This document shows positions 1-5,555 of a stretch of 8,563 nucleotides of DNA, one piece after another. The stretch lies in the NCBI GenBank assembly GCA_018056275.1, contig JAGPFW010000029.1, positions 1-8,563 on the forward strand. Reading direction: 5' to 3'. Both the position numbers and the translations under genes were made by a program. Below the pieces are notes generated by a model. The model saw only the letters and a list, made by a program, of their open reading frames with translations, had not been told where the DNA came from and made no database searches. This DNA is from Patescibacteria group bacterium (GTDB lineage: Bacteria; Patescibacteriota; WWE3; UBA101185; UBA10185). The number at the start of each line of letters is the position of its first letter. The first letter of the stretch is position 1.

Positions 1-50
1 GTGGTGAGGGCAGAGAGTTTTTGAGAAAAATTATTTTAGAAAAGTGATAT

Positions 51-126
51 TCCTCGGTAGCTCAGTTGGTAGAGCGTCCGCCTGTTAAGCGGCTGGTCGG
101 AGGTTCGAGTCCTCCCCGAGGAGCCA
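51..126 (+). tRNA. tRNA-Asn (anticodon GUU), CCA encoded
   Basis: Full cloverleaf. The acceptor stem TCCTCGG (51-57) pairs with CCGAGGA (116-122), the discriminator base is G123, and CCA is encoded at 124-126. The D stem is GCTC/GAGC (60-63/72-75). The anticodon stem is 77-81/89-93, with anticodon GTT at 84-86 followed by AA. The variable loop is 94-98, and the T stem is GGAGG/CCTCC (99-103/111-115) around TTCGAGT. The outermost anticodon-stem pair (77/93) is a T-C mismatch; all other stem pairs are good. The gene serves as the attachment site of the element to its right, whose integrase reads antisense through the 3' half of the tRNA. Confidence 0.97.
85..126. other. Likely attachment-site end (attL/attR-type) in the tRNA-Asn 3' half
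   Basis: The tRNA is intact and is followed immediately, after CCA, by an integrase gene on the opposite strand. That is the usual layout of an element integrated at a tRNA 3' end. The exact core cannot be set because the partner junction is not visible: I found no second copy of the T-arm/acceptor sequence in the window. The limits given are the overlap between the tRNA and the integrase reading frame. Confidence 0.55.
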
Positions 127-1731
127 GTGTGTACGAACAGCCGAAAGAGCCTCTGTTTGTGCCGTAGTAACAGGCTTTTCTTTCAGTTCTAACCCTGCAT
201 ATTTCTTTTCCAACGCAGGATAGCTATTTTTGATAGGAATAAGCCAGTCGTTAGGTTCAATAGTTAGCTTTCCGTCCCTAATTATCGGCACTTTTCCAAG
301 TGCCATTAGAATTTCTTTCTTCAGTTCTAACCCTGCTTTGCCCATTTTGTCAGCTCTTAAAAAAGCCGCTCGGGCATAGGTAGCAAAGACAAAAGTTTTT
401 TCAGTAAGCTCAAGCCATTTCTCGGCACGTGTTTCTGTTTCTCTTAGTTGTTCTTTTAGCTGAACTATTTTTTTCTGGAGCACATTTTTCTCTCTAATAA
501 AAGTCTCATCATCAATAAGCTGGCGGTATCTCATTCTGGTAAGCTCGTCTAACTCTTTTTGAGTTTTAACTAAAGCCTTATGCCTCATTTCGTAAATCTT
601 CGTCCTGTCTTCGATCTCGGCGTCATTTTTCTTATTCAGCCCTTCTAACGCCCATCCTAAGAACTCTGGTAGGATAGTGTATTTTTCTATCTCTTTCTCA
701 ATCTGAAGCTCTAAATCTTCCTCTCTAATATTTTTTCTTTGAGTGCACTTTATCTTTCTCGTCCTTCTAGTGCAGTGATAGTAAGTATATTCTCTGATTT
801 TACCTGTTGATTTAATGAGTTTCTTTTTAGTCTCAGCAGTATAAAGACAACCGCACATCCCGCACCGAATTAAGCCCGTAAAAGCAAACTCGTGCTTTTT
901 GGGTCTGGGCTTACCTTTTCTACCTAAAAGCATTTGCACTCGGTCATATTCCTCGAGAGTTATCATTGGCTCGTGTGCTCCTTGATACTGCACACCAGCA
1001 TTTTCAATAATTCCCGCATAGAATAAACTGGTGAAAAGCTTGTAAATACCGCTCCGGGAAAGAGGGCAACCACCAATCTTTTTGAATTTTCGTGTCCTGA
1101 AACCCCATTCGTTATTAGCAATGTCTAAAATCTTTGGCGGCGTATAGTTGCCAGTAAGCATTAAGTCCCACATTTTGCGGATGAGGTTAAATCGTTCGGG
1201 GTCTTTAACGATGATTTTATTCTCTTTGTCGTTAAGGTAGCCAAGTGGCGCTACTCCTGTCTGCCATCCCTTCTCTAATTTGGAAATTATACCCCGCTTA
1301 GTATTTTTGCTTAAGTCCAAAATAAATTGATTGGCAACACCGCTCTCAACGCTAAACAAAAGCACATTATCCTCTGGAAGATATTGGCGGTCTATGGTTT
1401 GGATTGATTTAATTATTCCTTGCTGAAGAAGCCAGCTTATTTTGCCGCTATCAATAGGGTTTCGGGATAATCGGTTTATTTGCCAGCACAAAATCCCATC
1501 AGCATCACCGTTTTCAATTCGTTGCATCATCTCCTCAAAGATAGGGCGATTATTTGGCTTTTTAGCTGATTTGGCTTCGGTATAGATTTTTTTAATATCC
1601 AAATTCAAGCCGGTAGCAAGTTGTTTCAACCGATTTATTTGGTCATCAATAGACTGAACCTGTCTATCTTCGCTCTCAGATGATTTTCTGGCGTAAAGGA
1701 AGTATTTAATCTTTTGGTTGTTTTGTGTCAT
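85..1731 (-). CDS. Large serine recombinase (site-specific integrase)
   Basis: 548 aa. It should cut and rejoin DNA at attachment sites through a serine-DNA intermediate. The N-terminal resolvase catalytic domain (about 8-150) carries YARKSS (13-18), with the probable nucleophile S17 beside R15, and a second arginine motif NRLSR (86-90). A recombinase domain spans about 155-265. A zinc ribbon follows, with C290, C293, C320 and C329, then a coiled coil at about 370-445, as in large serine integrases. Domain order and length are normal for the class. It is the last gene of the leftward block and the gene nearest the attachment site. The start at 1731 sits just below a good promoter (-35 TTGACA, 17 bp, -10 TATTAT); the ribosome site (AGAAGAA) is weak. 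The last 13 residues (536-548, WLLGEDSNLRPAA) and the stop are the antisense of tRNA-Asn, so the C-terminus depends on the integration site. CPR origin is inferred from sequence style. Confidence 0.95.
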   Translation of the reverse strand: MTQNNQKIKYFLYARKSSESEDRQVQSIDDQINRLKQLATGLNLDIKKIYTEAKSAKKPNNRPIFEEMMQRIENGDADGILCWQINRLSRNPIDSGKISWLLQQGIIKSIQTIDRQYLPEDNVLLFSVESGVANQFILDLSKNTKRGIISKLEKGWQTGVAPLGYLNDKENKIIVKDPERFNLIRKMWDLMLTGNYTPPKILDIANNEWGFRTRKFKKIGGCPLSRSGIYKLFTSLFYAGIIENAGVQYQGAHEPMITLEEYDRVQMLLGRKGKPRPKKHEFAFTGLIRCGMCGCLYTAETKKKLIKSTGKIREYTYYHCTRRTRKIKCTQRKNIREEDLELQIEKEIEKYTILPEFLGWALEGLNKKNDAEIEDRTKIYEMRHKALVKTQKELDELTRMRYRQLIDDETFIREKNVLQKKIVQLKEQLRETETRAEKWLELTEKTFVFATYARAAFLRADKMGKAGLELKKEILMALGKVPIIRDGKLTIEPNDWLIPIKNSYPALEKKYAGLELKEKPVTTAQTEALSAVRTHWLLGEDSNLRPAA

Positions 1732-1749
1732 TTTAATTCTTCTAGTTTA

Positions 1750-1778
1750 ATAATAACTAAAGTGTTAAGTAATGTCAA
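1750..1778 (-). promoter_or_regulatory. Sigma-70-type promoter of the integrase gene
   Basis: On the minus strand, TTGACA (1773-1778) and TATTAT (1750-1755) are separated by exactly 17 bp. This is a perfect -35 and a five-of-six -10. The start point should be near 1743, leaving a leader of only about a dozen bases before the ATG at 1731. The promoter lies just after the stop of the preceding gene at 1783, so the integrase can be transcribed apart from the upstream block. Confidence 0.75.
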
Positions 1779-1782
1779 GTAA

Positions 1783-2124
1783 TCATGATAACTCTTTTCT
1801 ATTTAACTTATCTCCTTTATCATCTTTTACGATTTTAAAGATAATCGTTTTATCAGAAGCAGGACTAACACCGCTGTGGATTTCCCCGTAGATCATTTTT
1901 ATCATTTCATTCCAGAAAGGGAAATTGCCTTTTAACCCCTCCGCTATCCCCCTCTTAATAATTTCAATCTGCACCGCATCGGGGTCTTCTCCTAACTTTA
2001 ATGATTCAGCGACTTCTTTACAAGCGATTCTAAAGTCAGTTTTAAAAGAAGTTGCCCCTTTCGGTTTGTTTATCCGTCGTGGGTCATTTTTCGTAAATGG
2101 TTTTAAGCTTGCGAGGTTTGCCAT
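1783..2124 (-). CDS. Small DUF5681-like / terminase-small-subunit-like hypothetical protein
   Basis: 113 aa, charged, with no membrane segment. The N-terminus has a basic, proline-rich stretch (LKPF at 7-10, then PRRINKPKG at 15-23) that resembles the 'PKGxSGNPxGRPKG' opening of DUF5681 proteins. These are often found beside phage packaging or mobile-element genes. Residues about 30-80 look helical, with an Ala/Glu-rich helix and the run KGNFPFWNEMIKMIYG at 65-80. Its place directly upstream of the integrase fits an accessory protein of the element. The family link is by motif resemblance only, and a DNA-binding or terminase-like role is inferred. It starts 24 bp after the end of the upstream gene with no strong ribosome site, so it is probably cotranscribed. 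Confidence 0.8.
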   Translation of the reverse strand: MANLASLKPFTKNDPRRINKPKGATSFKTDFRIACKEVAESLKLGEDPDAVQIEIIKRGIAEGLKGNFPFWNEMIKMIYGEIHSGVSPASDKTIIFKIVKDDKGDKLNRKELS

Positions 2125-2148
2125 CGTTCAAAAATCACTCAAATCAGA

Positions 2149-2412
2149 TTAAATATCCTCTGTAAAAGCGGACAAGGCAAAGAGTAAATCCTTTTTAGTC
2201 TTATATTCCCCGTCATTATAAAAATTTGTTATTTTTCCAAAAGCATCTATGCTCTTGCCATAAGAAACTCGCAGATATACTTTTTCTACCCCACTTTCCC
2301 ATTTTATCGTGCGTATCCTGTTGTAGAAACGCCGTTTTGAGTGCGTCTGGCACCTATCTATAGTTTTGCCATTTTTTATAACACGAAATGTAAAGTTAGG
2401 TTTGTTCTTCAT
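2149..2412 (-). CDS. Conserved-looking small hypothetical protein (FRVIKNGK type)
   Basis: 87 aa, basic, soluble. The run FRVIKNGKTIDRCQTHSK (9-26) followed by RRFYNRIRTIKW and YLRVSYGK (46-53) reads as a small beta-rich fold with many aromatic and basic residues. I recognise this style from mobile regions of CPR genomes, but no function is known to me. It lies 18 bp after the stop of the 169-aa gene. There is no clear Shine-Dalgarno sequence before the ATG, so translation may depend on the upstream gene. Confidence 0.85.
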   Translation of the reverse strand: MKNKPNFTFRVIKNGKTIDRCQTHSKRRFYNRIRTIKWESGVEKVYLRVSYGKSIDAFGKITNFYNDGEYKTKKDLLFALSAFTEDI

Positions 2413-2430
2413 GATGGTAATTTAATAACA

Positions 2431-2940
2431 TTATTTACGAGTATCATTGGTGCTTCTAAATTGTTTTCGCTTCTTTCTAAATTTGAGAAGATATGTGAAA
2501 TAAGCTGGAGGAGTTTTTCTAATCCCGCCACGTAGATACTCTTTTACTGTCGCTGCCATTACCCAATTTATTGTTCTTGCCGTATAAGTTTGTGCAACCC
2601 ATAGCCAGTGTCCATTCTTGCTTATCCAAAACTTGAAGATTTCTTCTAATAGAAAGGCTATTTTATTTTGCGGAGTGTCGGAATTACATCGTTTTAGCTC
2701 AGAAATAAGGTTAGATTTATGCCAATTTAATTCTGATTTAACTTCTAATTTACAGGTACCATTAACACTCTCATTAACAATAGCATTCCCATTTGTTCTT
2801 AGTTCTCTTAGCTTTTTCTTATCTTCTTCAGGGAGCGGCGCGTTTTCCCAAATCCACCTTTGGTCGTCGTAAGATAACACCGATGACTTGTCATACCAAT
2901 CGGGGTATAGTCTTTCAATTTCAGAAATTAGATATTTCAT
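2431..2940 (-). CDS. Hypothetical protein with helical C-terminal domain (possible replication-accessory protein)
   Basis: 169 aa, soluble, basic at the end. The N-terminal 45 residues are acidic and aromatic (YPDWYD at 12-17, RWIWENAPLPEED at 28-40). The C-terminal part (about 92-162) looks like a helical domain ending in PPAYFTYLLK (144-153) and a basic tail. This recalls the 'NPxAYFxxLLK' ends of DnaD-like and plasmid or phage replication proteins; that is a resemblance I cannot test here. The start overlaps the stop of the preceding gene as ATGA (2937-2940), a sign of coupled translation. Function unknown. Confidence 0.85.
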   Translation of the reverse strand: MKYLISEIERLYPDWYDKSSVLSYDDQRWIWENAPLPEEDKKKLRELRTNGNAIVNESVNGTCKLEVKSELNWHKSNLISELKRCNSDTPQNKIAFLLEEIFKFWISKNGHWLWVAQTYTARTINWVMAATVKEYLRGGIRKTPPAYFTYLLKFRKKRKQFRSTNDTRK

Positions 2941-3140
2941 TGTCGTGTTTTTAAGTTGCCAGTATCTCGGCGTCGGTTTTGTAATTCATGGTATTCTGCC
3001 TCTGTCATGGGCTTGTAAATCAATTCAACCAGTCGCATGAGTTTTACTCCTTGCTCATACGCTTCCTCTCGGCTGATTTCTCTGTCGAAGCGATTTTTAT
3101 AAAGCGTCTGAAATTGTTTGATTTGCTCCTGCGACAGCAT
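2937..3140 (-). CDS. Small helical hypothetical protein
   Basis: 67 aa, charged, predicted all-helical, no membrane segment. It opens MLSQEQIKQFQTLYKNRF and continues with an acidic helix and the run LVELIYKP (37-44). I recognise this type of short protein from CPR mobile regions, usually next to DUF5659-like genes as here, but not its role. It starts one base after the stop of the 84-aa gene. Its ribosome site GGAGAAG lies in the last codons of that gene, so the two are translated together. It also overlaps the next gene by 4 bp. Confidence 0.85.
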   Translation of the reverse strand: MLSQEQIKQFQTLYKNRFDREISREEAYEQGVKLMRLVELIYKPMTEAEYHELQNRRRDTGNLKTRQ

Positions 3141-3141
3141 G

Positions 3142-3396
3142 CTACTTCTCCGAATACAGGCGAGTTTTTATTGCCTTTAATTGCTGAAAATATAATTGTG
3201 GCTCAACTTTTAGTTCCCTCTTCCAGTAAAGCTCAAGAAGCTCGTCTAATTTTTCATCTCGCCTGAAAAGGAAGGTAGCCTTATGGGGGTTGGTCTTGTC
3301 TATTGCCTCAATGGGATACCAAAGGGAAATCGCCGTAGTCAAAGCGAGATCGCTCGTGGAGTAGTAATCTTTTAATTTTAGACTTTCTTGATCCAT
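3142..3396 (-). CDS. DUF5659-like protein
   Basis: 84 aa. The pattern matches what I know of DUF5659: an opening segment before YYSTSDLALTTAISL (11-25), then PIEAIDKTNPHKATFLF (28-44) with a strand ending in aromatic/basic residues, then a helix with ELYWKRELKVEPQLYF (55-70) and LKAIKTRLY at the end. The function of the family is unknown. It is the first gene of the five-gene packed block, preceded by a strong ribosome site (AAGGGGA on the minus strand, 3404-3410) and by a control region with phased repeats. Confidence 0.85.
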   Translation of the reverse strand: MDQESLKLKDYYSTSDLALTTAISLWYPIEAIDKTNPHKATFLFRRDEKLDELLELYWKRELKVEPQLYFQQLKAIKTRLYSEK

Positions 3397-3456
3397 GTGA
3401 TTATCCCCTTTTCTTTTAAAAGGAATTAAGACTAAAGAAATCGGAGAACTGACTTG

Positions 3457-3484
3457 ATAATAAAACTCCCTCTTAACTTAAGAA
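3457..3484 (-). promoter_or_regulatory. Candidate promoter of the 3396-to-1783 gene block
   Basis: On the minus strand there is a TATTAT -10 (3457-3462) with a weak -35 TTCTTA (3479-3484), 16 bp apart. It lies about 60 bp upstream of the first start codon. The weak -35 and the repeats just upstream of it suggest dependence on a bound protein. Only the -10 is convincing by itself. Confidence 0.4.
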
Positions 3485-3525
3485 GGTGAGAGGGAGTGAG
3501 AGGGAGCTAGAGGGGACAAGAGGCG
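3466..3525. repeat. 10-bp-phased tandem repeats with an inverted partner (candidate operator)
   Basis: On the + strand, GTGAGAGGGA occurs twice in exact tandem (3486-3495, 3496-3505), followed by two degenerate units in the same 10-bp phase (GCTAGAGGGG 3506-3515, ACAAGAGGCG 3516-3525). The core AGAGGGAG (3489-3496, 3499-3506) recurs inverted as CTCCCTCT at 3466-3473, inside the spacer of the candidate promoter. One-turn phasing on one face of the helix plus an inverted copy in the promoter is what an operator or activator array looks like. An RNA hairpin from the inverted copies is the alternative. Confidence 0.5.
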
Positions 3526-3600
3526 TGTTCCCGAGGCTAATTTTTACAAACCTTTTAAACAGGAGAAAGCTACAACTGGAAATACCCTCTGGGGCCCTTT

Positions 3601-4803
3601 TTAATTTAGAAGTTTAGCTTTAAGCTGGGTCTTTGGACTATTAAATTCAAACCTTATCCTGCTTTCCAATTTGTTGCCTTTTTGAAGTTCTTTTATTGCG
3701 TATTTAATCAACTCTACCTTTCGGTTTGCACTAGTGTTCCAATCCTGCAACCTAGTATCATTTTTATCTTCCGGCAGTTTGATAGCGTCAAACACAGAAT
3801 CTACTGTCCTAGAAACACCAAGAGGCGAAAGCATAGTTTTTAATAACCTGAAGTGTCTAGAACTTGCTTTACCTATTTTTTTCTTTTTACCATACTTTCC
3901 AAACTTTAGGTATCCCCAACCATTCTTTTCTATGCAAAAAGGAAGCGATCCGCCTGTTTGAAAATTAGTTTTAATAGCATCTGCTTTTAAGCCTTTTATA
4001 TTTTTTAGAATGTCGAGGCTTCCCCAAAACATATCTAGTGGTGAGTCGTCTCCTTGCCTGTCCTTAAGTTTTTGGGAAACAATAGTTTGAAGTTTTATGA
4101 TTCCAGCAAAGTCCAGAATCAATAGAAGCTCTAGAAAATTATATCTTTTCTCAAATGGCGAAATAAGCTGTCTGGGAGAAAGGTTATCTTTCTGTATCCA
4201 CCATCGGAGAAAGTCACCCTCTTTTATAGCAAATCCACACATGCTATCCCCGCTAGCTAATCGGAATTGCATATATTCGAGCAAAGCATCCATTTGTTTA
4301 GAAAAGCTAAATAGTGTTATATCGGGGGAGATCGCCTTTATCTTGTTTGCTAAAAAATAGGAGAGATAAGCTCTAAGTTCCTTTTCTATTTTTCCATTTA
4401 TCTTGGGAGTGAGTTGGATTTTAAAGACAAGTTTATCTAGGCAAAATAAACTCTTTTGATCTCTATAAAGTGCAATATATTGATTTAATATATTTTGCCA
4501 AAGTTTTTTCTCTTTCTTCTGAATTTTCTGTTTAAGGAACTCTTGCAGCTCTATAAATTCTTGCCTAGATTTGTTTATGCCCTCCTCTTCATAAATTTCT
4601 AGTTTGCTTTGAACTAAAAGTCTAAGACCTAGTGGATACCACTCTTCGAGAACATGTTTAAAAAAATGGTAAGCTGAAGGGGAAAAACCACAAGCGAAAT
4701 TGCGCCAAGTTGTAGTATATTTTTCGCCGTTTCGATAGGATATTAAGACTCTTGTAGGAAAAAAAATCTTAAGCGGATGCCAGCGCTCTATAGTAGTTTT
4801 CAT
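3601..4803 (-). CDS. 400-aa hypothetical protein, possible regulator with winged-helix-like C-terminus
   Basis: Soluble and rich in aromatic and basic residues; no membrane segment or signal. The N-terminus (1-65) has many Trp, Tyr and Phe residues, a long lysine-rich helical stretch follows (about 66-115), and the middle (about 140-250) is helical. At the C-terminus, a glycine/aromatic hairpin (GWGYLKFGKYGKKKK, 295-309) precedes SSRHFRLLKTMLSPLG (314-329) and a helical part to about 380. This arrangement, ending in RFEF, recalls winged-helix output domains and a C-terminal module I associate with CPR hypothetical proteins. A DNA-binding role is therefore an inference. The gene is divergent from the excisionase-like gene at 4873 and separated from the downstream block by the repeat-bearing region, which suits a local regulator. 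No clear ribosome site before the ATG; the leader is AT-rich. Confidence 0.85.
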   Translation of the reverse strand: MKTTIERWHPLKIFFPTRVLISYRNGEKYTTTWRNFACGFSPSAYHFFKHVLEEWYPLGLRLLVQSKLEIYEEEGINKSRQEFIELQEFLKQKIQKKEKKLWQNILNQYIALYRDQKSLFCLDKLVFKIQLTPKINGKIEKELRAYLSYFLANKIKAISPDITLFSFSKQMDALLEYMQFRLASGDSMCGFAIKEGDFLRWWIQKDNLSPRQLISPFEKRYNFLELLLILDFAGIIKLQTIVSQKLKDRQGDDSPLDMFWGSLDILKNIKGLKADAIKTNFQTGGSLPFCIEKNGWGYLKFGKYGKKKKIGKASSRHFRLLKTMLSPLGVSRTVDSVFDAIKLPEDKNDTRLQDWNTSANRKVELIKYAIKELQKGNKLESRIRFEFNSPKTQLKAKLLN

Positions 4804-4872
4804 CTTGTAATTTTTATTCTAATATGTTAGCCTATTGTATAATAATGTTACCAAATGTGAGGTTAAAACTCA
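4804..4872. promoter_or_regulatory. Divergent promoter region between the 400-aa gene and the excisionase-like gene
   Basis: A 69-bp AT-rich spacer between two divergent starts. A consensus -10 TATAAT lies on the + strand at 4838-4843, about 30 bp before the ATG at 4873, but no good -35 is spaced to it. GAGG at 4859-4862 is the likely ribosome site, 10 bases before that ATG. A minus-strand promoter must also lie here, but I cannot single one out. Confidence 0.55.
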
Positions 4873-5058
4873 ATGGAAAATAACTCGAAACTACTTAAAA
4901 TTTCAGAAGCGGCAAAGCTTCTTAATGTTCATCCCAATACCCTTCGTAAATGGGATAAAAAAGGCATTTTGGAAGCCGTTCGTTTTGGAGAACGAGGCGA
5001 CAGGCGATATAGGAAAGAAGACATAATGAAATTAGTTAATAGCAGAAGTAAGCCGTAA
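4873..5058 (+). CDS. MerR-type helix-turn-helix / excisionase-like DNA-binding protein
   Basis: 61 aa, a single winged helix-turn-helix of the MerR/excisionase class. ISEAAKLLNVHPNTLRKWDK (10-29) is the helix-turn-helix with the typical 'xxxAAxLLxVxxxTLRxWxxxG' spacing, followed by the wing (GDRRYRKEDI, 42-51) with the usual RRYR. There is no effector or dimerisation domain, so it resembles standalone BldC or Xis proteins. It is the first rightward gene, facing the leftward block and the integrase. Large serine integrases need a recombination directionality factor, and this is the best candidate in view; a transcriptional regulator of the divergent promoters is equally possible. Ribosome site GAGG, 10 bases before the ATG. 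Confidence 0.92.
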   Translation: MENNSKLLKISEAAKLLNVHPNTLRKWDKKGILEAVRFGERGDRRYRKEDIMKLVNSRSKP

Positions 5059-5080
5059 CTTTACAATTTGGTTGCTTAAA

Positions 5081-5211
5081 CCCCGCACAGTGGGGCATGG
5101 CAGAAAAACCTTCGCAGGAGAAAGCTCTTCGCCAGAGCACCTGCGAAGGTTGTAGCCCGAAAGGATTGCAGGTAGCCATAAAAGCTATTACTGGCGGAGA
5201 GCTTTTGGTTT
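5081..5211 (+). ncRNA. Candidate structured RNA with two competing stems
   Basis: Three inverted repeats follow the excisionase-like gene. Hairpin 1 is 5081-5086/5090-5095 (6 bp, one wobble, triloop). Stem A is a perfect 12-bp pairing of 5107-5118 with 5140-5151, and its loop can form a further 5-bp hairpin (5124-5128/5134-5138). Stem B pairs 5121-5135, which lies inside the loop of A, with 5191-5205: 15 bp with one G-T. It can be extended by AAACC (5106-5110) pairing with GGTTT (5207-5211), which would break A. Only 2 bases separate the 5' arms of A and B, too short to cross a 15-bp helix, so A and B should exclude each other. Stem B is followed by TTTTGGTTT, a poor terminator-like tract. 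No known RNA family was recognised, and a short reading frame also crosses this region. Confidence 0.4.
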
Positions 5212-5249
5212 CCCTTTGCCGAACAATTAAAAATGAAAATAAAAGATGA
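5097..5249 (+). CDS. Possible 50-aa protein overlapping the inverted repeats
   Basis: An ATG at 5097 opens 50 codons ending in TGA (5247-5249). The product begins MAEKPSQEKALRQSTCEGC and continues with an Ala/Ile/Leu-rich stretch (about 24-43) and a basic end. Composition is protein-like, with two cysteines as CEGC (16-19). It overlaps the start of the 66-aa gene by 17 bp, as cotranscribed genes often do. Against it: the GTGGGG run upstream is too close to act as a normal ribosome site, and the frame runs through two long inverted repeats. In-frame extension upstream to 5052 has no start codon. It may be a real small gene, a remnant, or a chance frame across a structured RNA. Confidence 0.3.
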   Translation: MAEKPSQEKALRQSTCEGCSPKGLQVAIKAITGGELLVSLCRTIKNENKR

Positions 5250-5433
5250 ATTACAAGCAGATAATACAGAGATAACTTTACTTAAAGATAGCGAATTGAG
5301 TATAATTGATGGAGAGATTTATAGAGTTCTTAATTTTACCTCATTAACGACAGTGAAAGATAGTAAAATCCGACGAATTGGTGTAATGCCAGCCGGCATT
5401 ACGATAGAATGTAAAAAAGCCCCTGCAAAATAA
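5233..5433 (+). CDS. 66-aa hypothetical protein
   Basis: Soluble, mixed charge, probably mainly beta strands: ITLLKDSELSIIDGEIYRVL (14-33), a middle strand, then GVMPAGITIECKK (50-62). No family recognised. No Shine-Dalgarno sequence precedes the ATG (sequence ACAATTAAAA), so translation may depend on the small frame that overlaps its start. Near its end the coding sequence holds an 8-bp hairpin (GTAATGCC 5383-5390 / GGCATTAC 5395-5402), and just after that a run of six A. A protein-like frame in -1 register begins at this run, so the true product may be longer or the gene may be frameshifted. Confidence 0.6.
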   Translation: MKIKDELQADNTEITLLKDSELSIIDGEIYRVLNFTSLTTVKDSKIRRIGVMPAGITIECKKAPAK

Positions 5434-5555
5434 ATGGTTTTATCAATTATAGAGAGGATTTTAAGCACCTATGGGCAACTTTTGAAGAAAGAGGCGTTAA
5501 ACGAAACGAAGAGGTGTTAATTGGTTGGAGCAGAAAACACTATATATTTAAATAA
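5415..5555 (+). pseudogene. Protein-like frame without a start codon (frameshifted C-terminal part or remnant)
   Basis: Open from 5415 (just after a TAA at 5412-5414) to the TAA at 5553-5555, 46 codons, with no ATG, GTG or TTG start early enough to encode it whole. The product reads INYREDFKHLWATFEERGV and EEVLIGWSRKHYIFK, an amphipathic, aromatic-rich sequence typical of a real protein and not of chance translation. It lies in -1 register to the 66-aa gene and overlaps its end at an A6 run (5413-5418). One lost or gained base there would fuse the two into a protein of about 110 residues. Alternatives are a rare start (for example ATA or ATC), ribosomal frameshifting, or a decayed gene. Confidence 0.45.

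Noticed and set aside
3462..3530. CRISPR-like repeats
   Set aside because: The units are 10 bp with no spacers. This is a phased tandem repeat, not a repeat-spacer array.
3565..3600. GC-rich CCCTCTGGGGCCC after the 400-aa gene as a terminator
   Set aside because: On the minus strand only a 3-bp stem (CCC-CAGA-GGG) forms before TATTT, too weak to support a terminator call.
4835..5026. 63-codon + strand frame overlapping the excisionase-like gene
   Set aside because: It is a shadow frame of the helix-turn-helix gene, which has clear motifs and a ribosome site.
5081..5095. CCCCGCACAGTGGGG as a terminator of the excisionase-like gene
   Set aside because: The hairpin is sound, but no run of T follows; the next bases are CATGGCAG.
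3560..5126. 12-base identity CAGGAGAAAGCT shared by two intergenic sites (3560-3571 and 5115-5126)
   Set aside because: With about 37 million position pairs in the window and about 17 million possible 12-mers, a few such matches are expected by chance. The flanks do not extend it.
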